A DNA stretch of 42,781 nt, taken from a virus. The notes beneath the pieces are model-generated. The model did not search any database and was not told where the DNA came from. It saw only the letters and a list, made by a program, of their open reading frames with translations. This document shows positions 24,801 to 30,961 of this stretch, piece by piece. The stretch spans positions 1 through 42,781 of the IMG/VR virus record IMGVR_UViG_3300037882_001297. The stretch is one strand, 5' to 3'. Position numbers and translations under genes: made by a program. The first letter of the stretch is position 1. Every line of letters begins with the position of its first letter.

Positions 24801-25326
24801 GTTGGCGCCCAATGAGCGTAAAGGCGCTCCTGCGGTGGTGCTTTCAACGGTGCACTCGGTTAAAGGAGCACAATGGTCTAATGTGACGGTAGTCATGGCC
24901 GATGGTGTGTTTCCACACAAGGCTACCCTGGAAGGCTCGCATGTAAGCGAGGATGAAACTGACCCAGGCGAGAAAGAGAAGAGACTAGACTTCTTGACTG
25001 AGCGTCAGTTGGCTTACGTGGCTTTTACTCGGGCGGCCAAGAACCTTACGGTAATGTCCCCTAGCATTAACGCGTACGGCAAACAGGCGAAGGGAGACCC
25101 TTTGTTTGTGAAAGAGGCGGGCCTTCATGTGGGCCAGAATGTGGAAGGCAAGAATGACCCGCGACCCGAGGCAGTTGAAACGGTAAAGACTGTGTTTGCG
25201 TGGTCTAAGTCTAGTAGCTCAGAGCACGGGGATATGCCGGAACCTGAGGTTGAACCCAAGGATAAGGAAGCTAGCAGCGAAAGCAACTTTGAAAGCTACA
25301 GCTTTGACCGTAGGAGCAAGTCATGA
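21874..25326 (+). CDS. UvrD/Rep-type superfamily 1 helicase with long N-terminal extension
   Basis: 1150 residues from ATG 21874 (GAGGA upstream); an ATG at 21856 would add six. The helicase motifs are complete: Walker A AAGAGSGKTSTL (Lys341), Ia FNKKAAREIG, II VDEAQD (Asp568), III GDEIQSISAFAGA, IV ATNYRCMPEI, V STVHSVKGAQW, VI AYVAFTRAAK. SF1A helicases unwind DNA 3' to 5' with ATP. The first 330 residues are not helicase: helical, acidic and Ser/Glu rich near 215-280, unrecognised. Residues after motif VI are acidic and probably disordered. A DNA enzyme between sheath and tube genes is unusual; it might travel with the virion or be a relocated replication gene (inference). Confidence 0.92.
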   Translation: MTLKLTEDLVAAVEGGQTYDRTATQVAPEVRAVLRKVMAEDFDSEMEVALQELVVADYLVFLLALDTYMRYLTERFGSVDVTDPIVKQGVSLLRVAERMHLDAVKTFIGSNLTSPASIRLLEAAIRPPPTAAGAARRALLLRTVLSRGGTTTTRAVFGSSNKARREVQDAIEASMMEDEDAALNKFSAIILRNKRLEKWIDKASEAAQPDSTTLNSVSVATKGSSDAVQEILKDRVNAEGESPSAQESSDSSERQADRLLRVEDEAREAASKVLNRSGEEDRPLTKSEVVGVATAVATAIATDPDLPRNIPPTLQGLDPEQMAAAMSNGKVLVAAGAGSGKTSTLTARIAYLVKDQNVDPSRIMAICFNKKAAREIGERISQRIGDEPLSQMSVGTMHSMFRKFIIDYGDPEEKGAMTTWMMRSGGKGDAGLPSKGPSPAAMAGYMTRIWKECYPNKDVPRKTSNVIQKWMMNNITPEMARQRGGDPDVVEWYEWTLGFKGNNKGWKPPCNTQKSSKAWGEYLAKWRDNGRARLGGFEDMILMTRDILKRNPAARKKIQSMYDHVNVDEAQDLNSAQHEIVEFLTEHIKTDDEKKSVFMIGDEIQSISAFAGARPDLFTGIANKGFKLRSIATNYRCMPEIIELANNLMKDHPKGLPMAARPDVRKPRGAASIVYDKPESHASGAISTVTQIAQDVEAGAPLSDYAVLTRTNAEINDFETACIIQGVPYARRGSTSFLRSPETITVMSYFNLAVGQDFERMQRSLVEVLNKPNRFFLRAGEAERIVEQAISLRARKLGVGSKAVNPLDLFTADGLRDLVDAMDPDRRWENWKVRATREQLEEMGYALRGMRDSVEAGNTVDRDGKSKPYTTQDLLGDILNIKGVPESRDKPAPSLRDVLMPAGFGQEEEADDPDQDEKEKNKPIGNVQFLYQISQATGGESDPSNPRNFKSRIDKLVADSKDLRVDLDVWDREQQKLAPNERKGAPAVVLSTVHSVKGAQWSNVTVVMADGVFPHKATLEGSHVSEDETDPGEKEKRLDFLTERQLAYVAFTRAAKNLTVMSPSINAYGKQAKGDPLFVKEAGLHVGQNVEGKNDPRPEAVETVKTVFAWSKSSSSEHGDMPEPEVEPKDKEASSESNFESYSFDRRSKS

Positions 25327-25703
25327 AACGGAGCGGGGCGGCTACATTCACGGAAATCTCTCTCACTGAGATGGCCCGTTACCTCAAGAGGGCCTTTCAC
25401 TCTCTCAACCCCTCCGAGGGGGTTAATCGAGGAGAGGTGGTTTACGAGCTTAACTTGTCCGATAAGGTAGCGGTTCGTGTGTATACTTCGGTACATAAAG
25501 GTCGTGAGCAGGCGGCGGACGTTGGGGCGGACGCTATTCGCATTCAACTAGTCTCCACCAAGTTGAATCGTCCACTCAAGTCGGGTAAGGCGCCGATAGT
25601 GAAGCGTACTCAAAACTGGAAGGACAACCTTCGTGAGCGCGTTGAGGACGAGATTGAGTCTTACTACGAGAAGGAAGGGTATTGGGAAGGTCGCGCCGGC
25701 TGA
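25323..25703 (+). CDS. Small conserved phage-type protein, function unknown
   Basis: 126 residues; its ATG overlaps the helicase stop (ATGA, 25323-25326), so expression is coupled to the helicase. Motifs: FTEISLTEMARYLKRAF at the start, VVYELNLSDKVAVRVYTSV in the middle, GKAPIVKRTQNWKDNLRERV near the end. The compact alpha/beta pattern looks like a protein I have seen in many phages, without a function. Coupling suggests a job with the helicase, such as nucleic-acid binding; this is inference. Confidence 0.6.
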   Translation: MKRSGAATFTEISLTEMARYLKRAFHSLNPSEGVNRGEVVYELNLSDKVAVRVYTSVHKGREQAADVGADAIRIQLVSTKLNRPLKSGKAPIVKRTQNWKDNLRERVEDEIESYYEKEGYWEGRAG

Positions 25704-26533
25704 TTCTCGGTGTACACTCTCTAGTGTTACAACTTCAAGTAGTTATTGACCCAGACCTGCCCCCCGTTATTGAGGGGGCAGTTTCGTTTGAGACTGGGTC
25801 TCAGGATACTGGGCCGCTTGTCTATGGTCCAGGGCGTGTGGGCCCTTTAGCGTCCTTCTTCGAGGACTTGGTATCGGGCCTGCCTATGCCGCTGTGCTTG
25901 GCGATGCACCGGGTTTCTGGGCCTCATAGCGTCGTGGCCTCTGCTTTATTCCTTAGGCGGGACTTAGCTATTCATCCTCTGACCCCTGGCTTAGTTTACT
26001 CGGTGGACTTAGTATACCGTCTTGGGGATTCTATGCTTGCTCACATGGACGTAGACTTGTCTAGGTTCCTTAGGGGTCTTAAGTCTTACTTCCCGTCCAA
26101 TCTATCTAAGAGAGACCAAGGGGAACGGCTTTCAACTGCCGTTCAGTGGGTTGTGGAGTATATTACCCAAGGCACCTTGCCTAATCTGGGGCCTCAACCC
26201 GAGGCAGTGGAGGTCTTGGATGTGGGTAGCAATGGCTTCGTGCTAGCCCGGGGTAACCCATCGGTGGAGAGTTGGGAGACTCTGTGCCGTCAAGGGCACC
26301 TCAAAGGGGCAATCATAGGGGCGACTGACGGGGATTTCCGTAAGGTGTTAGTAGCAAGAAAGTCATTAGCTGTAGGGTTTGACTTGGAGCGGGCGGTAAT
26401 CATCCTAGATGAGATGGAGAGGCTTTCGGGTAGCCATCCAGGCTGGGCTCTCCAGGGGGACTACCTATACAGCCCACCCGAAGGTACTACGATTCTACTG
26501 TCTTACCTCACTGAAGTACTCGTCCGAATATGA
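25682..26533 (+). CDS. Unrecognised protein overlapping the previous gene
   Basis: 283 residues if it starts at TTG 25682, which has GGAAGGG just upstream and overlaps the preceding gene by 22 bases; GTG 25724 (giving VVIDPDLPPVIEG near the start) is an alternative. It has an alternating hydrophobic alpha/beta pattern, GPHSVVASALFL, and a C-terminal DFRKVLVARKSLAVGFDLER segment faintly like the C-terminal domain of DHH phosphoesterases; the DHH motif itself is absent. A GC hairpin (25758-25780) followed by GTTTCGTTT lies in the early coding region. Function unknown. Confidence 0.5.
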   Translation: MGRSRRLILGVHSLVLQLQVVIDPDLPPVIEGAVSFETGSQDTGPLVYGPGRVGPLASFFEDLVSGLPMPLCLAMHRVSGPHSVVASALFLRRDLAIHPLTPGLVYSVDLVYRLGDSMLAHMDVDLSRFLRGLKSYFPSNLSKRDQGERLSTAVQWVVEYITQGTLPNLGPQPEAVEVLDVGSNGFVLARGNPSVESWETLCRQGHLKGAIIGATDGDFRKVLVARKSLAVGFDLERAVIILDEMERLSGSHPGWALQGDYLYSPPEGTTILLSYLTEVLVRI

Positions 26534-26566
26534 CGTCGGTTATCTAGTTGTGGACCATCGACTACA

Positions 26567-27757
26567 ATGAGTACTGCCTTAGTTACCGTCGCTACGGACG
26601 GCTTTCGTGACTACGTAGAGCTTCCGGATGGTAGGACCTTGAACTTGGGTTCTGTATCCGTACTGAAGCTCGTGGCCACTCTTGTTCAAAGTGCTAAGCT
26701 TTGCCGTGCCGCGCTGGACACCTTCCTTGCCAAAGGAAGCGCAGTAATCAAAGTTGACATTGGGCGTCTAGAGGAGATTTTGAAACCTAAGCGGGCCAGG
26801 TGGGCGGGGAAAGATCCTCTTATGGCTCAGGGCATTCAGGAGCAGGGTCAATCAGATATGGGCGAAGGTAAGACCAAAGTTGCAACGGACGACAACGTTG
26901 AATCAGAAACCAACGTCAAGTTTTCTAGTTTAGTCAAGGCTTTTAACCAGCTTTACGCTCAACCTTCAGAGGCAACCATTTCTTCCTTCCGGCAAGCATC
27001 CTCCGAGTTTCTTGAGTACACTACTGGTAAGGTAGCCGGGGTAGACGAGGACGCCAAATATGAATTGGGCGAATTTCTTGAAAATGACCCTAAGTCCTTG
27101 AAACTCAAAGAGGGTATTGTCTTCGATATCCTTGCTAAGCCCAAGTATGACCATAACTATGCAAAAAAGCTATGGTTGAACTGGGTGGACAAGGGCTCAG
27201 AGTCCTACTCGAAGAAGTTTGACGAGGACGATAATACCCTTTTCCCTCGCGTTCTTCGCGAGGATTTAGCTCGCGACCTAGCGGATAAAGAGCGAAAACT
27301 GATTGACGAGGGCGAATATGAGCATCTCAAAACCGCCAATGAGGAACATCCAATGATAAAATCCGCGGATTCCTGGGACGAGATGAAGGCCCCCGATGAG
27401 GTCAGCGGCACTTCCGAAGAAGTAGCCAAGCAGATGGGCGTAGACAACTTTTACTTGAATGTGAATATGGGGGAGACCAGTAATCTTGTTGCCGGTCTTA
27501 AACTGGCGGCCGAAGAGGTCCCTTTCATTAATGAGGGTCTCATCCACTTGGTTGCGTCTAAGGTTGAGCATGCCCTAAAGGTCGTGCAGGCAAGCGAGAA
27601 AAAGGGCGGCGACATCGCTAAGGGCGACTTGCACATTATCTCTAATCAGCTAAGCAACATCACTAAGACCGCGAATATCGAAGACCCGACGACCCGAATG
27701 GGTCTCATGGATCTCGCACGCAAGGCGGACCTAGTTCGCTCATTCTTTGAGGGATGA
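26567..27757 (+). CDS. Unrecognised 396-residue protein upstream of the tube gene
   Basis: 396 residues from ATG 26567, without a clear ribosome binding site. The N-terminal 90 residues (YVELPDGRTLNLGSVSVLKL ... LAKGSAVIKVD) look like a small folded domain. The rest is acidic and helical, rich in Glu/Lys/Asp, ending DLARKADLVRSFFEG. No catalytic motif. Immediately upstream of the probable tail tube, it could be a virion or assembly protein, but nothing in the sequence fixes this. Confidence 0.55.
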   Translation: MSTALVTVATDGFRDYVELPDGRTLNLGSVSVLKLVATLVQSAKLCRAALDTFLAKGSAVIKVDIGRLEEILKPKRARWAGKDPLMAQGIQEQGQSDMGEGKTKVATDDNVESETNVKFSSLVKAFNQLYAQPSEATISSFRQASSEFLEYTTGKVAGVDEDAKYELGEFLENDPKSLKLKEGIVFDILAKPKYDHNYAKKLWLNWVDKGSESYSKKFDEDDNTLFPRVLREDLARDLADKERKLIDEGEYEHLKTANEEHPMIKSADSWDEMKAPDEVSGTSEEVAKQMGVDNFYLNVNMGETSNLVAGLKLAAEEVPFINEGLIHLVASKVEHALKVVQASEKKGGDIAKGDLHIISNQLSNITKTANIEDPTTRMGLMDLARKADLVRSFFEG

Positions 27758-27802
27758 TCCCTTCTTTCTTTTATATGGTCGGTTACAAGAGGAGCCTGAC
27801 AC

Positions 27803-28525
27803 ATGCCTAATCCACGTGATCTAACAACCTACATATACCGAAATGGCACAGCCCCGAATACACGTGCGGCGGTGTCGCAGAAAAATAAACTGTTTAGTTA
27901 TATGGTGGGCAAACAACGGTTTCAACAGATTGGCGTTGTGTCTGAGTTCGGGTTTGATGAGTCTCGAACCATTGATCCTATTCGGGGCGTGGGTTTCGGG
28001 GACCAGGTTGCCGAGCTTGTGCCTGGCGTAACTGAGCCTATGACGATCACCTTGAACAGGACTCTCCTGTACACGGTGAACATCTTCCAGACTCTTGGGT
28101 ACAAGGGTGGTGTAGAGGGCTTGGTAAGGTCTCTTAGGCATCACCGCTGGCCTTTCGACCTGAAGCAGGAGCTTGTCTTTTCGGAACTTTCGTCTCGTGA
28201 CGATATTGAGGGCGCTCCGGCACTTAAGAACGCTACGTCTCAGCCGCAGAACGTAGCTAATATGGCTACTAACCAGATTCGAGCGCTCTTTACCTTCTAC
28301 GAAGGTTGCTGGATCAACAGCTTTTCTAGCTCCTTTACTTCGGACGCGGCTATCGTTGCCGAGAATACCTCCATCACGGTTACGGATATTATTGATGGCT
28401 TCTCCAACTACGGGGAGTACATCGATTCAGGCTTGGCTCCTATTGGATCCAACGGCACCGCGGGTGCGGGTTACAGCCTTCGCTTCTCGGGCGGGGCGTC
28501 GCCCAATACGACGGTTGGTATCTAA
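27803..28525 (+). CDS. Tail tube protein candidate
   Basis: 240 residues, ATG 27803 with AGAGGAG upstream. The length and beta-rich composition suit a myovirus tube protein (T4 gp19-like fold): GVGFGDQVAELVPGVTEPMT, then TLNRTLLYTVNIFQTLG and a late FTFYEGCWINSFSSSF strand pair with TSITVTDIIDG. The tube is a stack of hexamers inside the sheath, through which DNA passes. A strong 17-base-pair hairpin follows it, as expected after a highly expressed gene. The assignment depends on position before the chaperone-like and tape-measure genes as well as on these motifs. Confidence 0.72.
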   Translation: MPNPRDLTTYIYRNGTAPNTRAAVSQKNKLFSYMVGKQRFQQIGVVSEFGFDESRTIDPIRGVGFGDQVAELVPGVTEPMTITLNRTLLYTVNIFQTLGYKGGVEGLVRSLRHHRWPFDLKQELVFSELSSRDDIEGAPALKNATSQPQNVANMATNQIRALFTFYEGCWINSFSSSFTSDAAIVAENTSITVTDIIDGFSNYGEYIDSGLAPIGSNGTAGAGYSLRFSGGASPNTTVGI

Positions 28526-28537
28526 GTTATCTTAGTT

Positions 28538-28579
28538 AGCTTATCCTCAGGGGGGTTAATCTCCCCCTGAGGATAAGCT
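28538..28579 (+). terminator. Perfect 17-base-pair hairpin after the tube gene
   Basis: A 17-base left arm (28538-28554, beginning AGCTTATCC) pairs without mismatch with 28563-28579 around an eight-base loop. It begins 13 bases after the tube stop codon. Neither strand has a T-run after the stem, so it may stop transcription through stem strength alone, or protect the tube mRNA from exonucleases. The surrounding gap 28526-28682 has no gene. Confidence 0.6.
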
Positions 28580-28682
28580 CATGGTGTACTTGTACCTACG
28601 CAGGAAGATTAGATGAAGACGAGATCGAATCGGACCTATGGCGGCTTCCGCTTCGTCCGTCTCAACACTTGAAGGTGGCGAG

Positions 28683-29699
28683 ATGAAGATTCAAGCGAAA
28701 AAGATTGCCGAGGCTCTGAAAAAGGCTCAGCGTGTAGGAGAGGTAGAAGAAGCGCTCTCTATAGCGGGCTGCGCTATCGTTATTCGTAGTCTTACTAACT
28801 CAGAGTACGTAGCCGCTACTCTGGCTATTGAAGGGTTGGAGGATATCGAATACGCGGTAGCCTTTCGGGTCGAGCACGTCTGTCGAGCAATTTGTGAGAT
28901 AAACGGGGAGAGCCTTCGTGAAGTTGACTTCGTGGAAGTCGACGTGGAGAACCCTAAGACAGGCAAGACAGAGCCTCAGGTACTGGAGCGGCATCAGTTC
29001 GTCAAGGACTACATACTAGCTTCGTGGAGCCGAGAGGCTCTTGACGTAGCTACGAGAAAGTTTAACGACGTAGTAGAAAAGGCGGAGAAAGCAGCGTCGG
29101 AGGGGATTCGATTTGATACTCCGGACGAAAACGCGGAAGAGATGTACCGCAGGCTTCTGGCGGAAACTAAGGAGATCGAAGGGGCGGTTCCCTTCGAGTT
29201 GGCCACTAAGATTCGAGACGAGTTTGGGTACTTGCTGAAGCAGGAATGGTCGGCTATGAATGACAGGTTGTCAAACGTAGAGTCGCCGACGGCAGTGGAA
29301 GAGGCGCTTCCCGTTGCGGAGGAACCTCCACTAGCACCTAAACCTCCACTAGCACCTAAACCTCCACTAGCACCTAAACCTCCGGTAGTTGAGCCCGTCC
29401 AGCAGAGCACTAGTTCTATCTTGAGGCGCCAGACCGTACCCGCTAAACCTACGGCACCAGAAGCCCCTCAAGCCTCCGCAGTGCCTTTCATTCCGCCTAT
29501 GGGCTCGCCCGTAACGGTTAACCCCGCCCTGGCTCAGAAACAGGCGGAGCTTGCGGCTCTTGAAGGGGACGTAGGGGACGCCTCTGGGATCTCTACGGCC
29601 TCTAATCTGAGGCGGGACCCAGTAGAGGCTCAGAGGATTCTTGACCAGCCTCCTACGGGCGGGATTAACCCAAGGTTCAAAGCCCCACCTAAGCTTTAA
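28683..29699 (+). CDS. Tail assembly chaperone-position protein, first of two
   Basis: 338 residues from ATG 28683, which has AAGGTGG just upstream; an ATG at 28638 would add 15 residues. The N-terminal 200 residues are helical with an IAGCAIVIRSLTNSEYVAAT start typical of proteins that bind tape measures or report on tail assembly. The C-terminal third is disordered and Pro/Ala rich, containing three exact copies of PPLAPK. The gene lies between tube and tape measure, the standard chaperone position. It ends with TAA-TCC directly before the next ATG in the same frame. Confidence 0.6.
   Translation: MKIQAKKIAEALKKAQRVGEVEEALSIAGCAIVIRSLTNSEYVAATLAIEGLEDIEYAVAFRVEHVCRAICEINGESLREVDFVEVDVENPKTGKTEPQVLERHQFVKDYILASWSREALDVATRKFNDVVEKAEKAASEGIRFDTPDENAEEMYRRLLAETKEIEGAVPFELATKIRDEFGYLLKQEWSAMNDRLSNVESPTAVEEALPVAEEPPLAPKPPLAPKPPLAPKPPVVEPVQQSTSSILRRQTVPAKPTAPEAPQASAVPFIPPMGSPVTVNPALAQKQAELAALEGDVGDASGISTASNLRRDPVEAQRILDQPPTGGINPRFKAPPKL
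29325..29378 (+). repeat. Three perfect 18-base tandem copies
   Basis: CCTCCACTAGCACCTAAA occurs three times head to tail (29325-29342, 29343-29360, 29361-29378), each copy encoding PPLAPK, and a degenerate CCTCCGGTA follows. Perfect DNA identity indicates recent slippage, so the copy number probably varies between relatives. Confidence 0.95.
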
Positions 29700-29702
29700 T
29701 CC

Positions 29703-30956
29703 ATGTCCGATGAGTATCAGGTTGAGACTGACTTAGACGAGGGAGACGATGCGCGCCAGCTTCGCGAAATGCGCGAAGCTATTCGCATTGAGGCGCCCAA
29801 AGAGCCTGAGGTAGACCCGATCCACTACAAGGACGTGGAGAGTCTTATCTTCCGTGGCTTCCTGGTACTACCCGCGGACATTAACGGGGTACAGTTCTTG
29901 TTCAAGTCTATGAACCACCATGAACTTGAGTATTTACAATGGGTTACCGGAGGGCAGACGAGCGAGAAGTACTACAATACATTCTTAGCTTACGGCGTAT
30001 TTATGGTAGAGGGGCAGAACATTCTACCCGACCGAGAGCGTTGGATTCCTGACTTTGAGAAAACGTTTGGTAGTTTTTCAGTTCAGGCTAGGTCAAAGCT
30101 GATACGTTACTTGTCTGAGGTAAATCGTCGGGCCTCGAATGCGATTACTTTGACCGAAGCCTACCAAATGGAGAGAATTTCTAGGTTTCGGTGGGCTCAG
30201 TATAAGGGTCTTGAGCTGATGTCGTCGTCTAGCACGGGGATCGACGGGTCAGCTAAGCTGGGTATGAACTACGCTCAACTTGTATGGCGGGCTCTAAACC
30301 ATTACGAGGACGCCAGGGATACTTCTGAGCGTGAGTGGGAGAACGCCAAATTCATAGGTTCATGCTTCGCTGGCAAGGAGATCCGTAAGATTTACAATCA
30401 GGATAAGGACCGTCGTCAGAAGGAGACAGAGGAGCGTATTCAGCGTAAGGACCAGGTTATTCGTCAAGTACTTCTAGGGGAAGACCTAGGTAAGGACCAA
30501 ACTAATGGTCAGGTCAAAATGGTCGTTGCGAAGTCGGTAGAGGAACTTGCGGAACAGTTAGAACGGGACTTACGGGGCGAAAGAGATTGGCATGACGAGG
30601 TCGTTGCCCGCGAAGAAGAAGCCATGCGTAAGCAGATAGCGGATCGCCAAAACCAGCTACGTGACCTACAGGAATCTCGGGCTCATGAGCCTTTAGCCAA
30701 GGTAACCTCTGACCGTACGGGACTTACCTTGGAGCAGGTTAGGGAACGGTTGGCGCGTAGTCGACAGTACGAAGCTCAGGACGCGGCGGGGAAGATAGTA
30801 CATCCGGAAATGCAGGACGAACGCCTACATAACTTCATCCAGCGTCATTACGTCACGGAGACCCCAATAGAAGTCACGGATCGAAACCCTACTAATGAGC
30901 CGCCTTTAGTAGCACCGATTAAACCTAGACCCCCAGGCACCCCCTTCCGTAGGTAG
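29703..30956 (+). CDS. Tail assembly chaperone-position protein, second of two
   Basis: 417 residues from ATG 29703, without a ribosome binding site and three bases after the previous stop in the same frame. The first 180 residues hold a compact helical domain (HYKDVESLIFRGFLVLPADI ... LEYLQWVTG). The C-terminal part is a long charged coiled coil (RRQKETEERIQRKDQVIRQV) followed by a Pro-rich tail (PPLVAPIKPRPPGTP). Together with the preceding gene it occupies the place of the frameshifted chaperone pair (lambda G/GT logic). No slippery heptamer was found at the junction. Confidence 0.6.
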   Translation: MSDEYQVETDLDEGDDARQLREMREAIRIEAPKEPEVDPIHYKDVESLIFRGFLVLPADINGVQFLFKSMNHHELEYLQWVTGGQTSEKYYNTFLAYGVFMVEGQNILPDRERWIPDFEKTFGSFSVQARSKLIRYLSEVNRRASNAITLTEAYQMERISRFRWAQYKGLELMSSSSTGIDGSAKLGMNYAQLVWRALNHYEDARDTSEREWENAKFIGSCFAGKEIRKIYNQDKDRRQKETEERIQRKDQVIRQVLLGEDLGKDQTNGQVKMVVAKSVEELAEQLERDLRGERDWHDEVVAREEEAMRKQIADRQNQLRDLQESRAHEPLAKVTSDRTGLTLEQVRERLARSRQYEAQDAAGKIVHPEMQDERLHNFIQRHYVTETPIEVTDRNPTNEPPLVAPIKPRPPGTPFRR

Positions 30957-30961
30957 TCTAA

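Noticed and set aside
21874-25326. Intein or intron inside the helicase
   Set aside because: The distances between helicase motifs are filled by plausible domain 1B/2B sequence; no splicing-block motifs (Cys/Ser start, HN end) were seen.
25323-26533. DHH-type phosphoesterase in the gene at 25682
   Set aside because: Only the C-terminal strand-helix is faintly similar; there is no DHH or other metal-binding motif.
29325-29378. CRISPR-like array
   Set aside because: The repeats are contiguous, 18 bases long, without spacers, and are in frame within a gene.
29280-29720. Programmed frameshift between the two chaperone-position genes
   Set aside because: Both genes are in the same reading frame and I found no X-XXY-YYZ heptamer at the junction.
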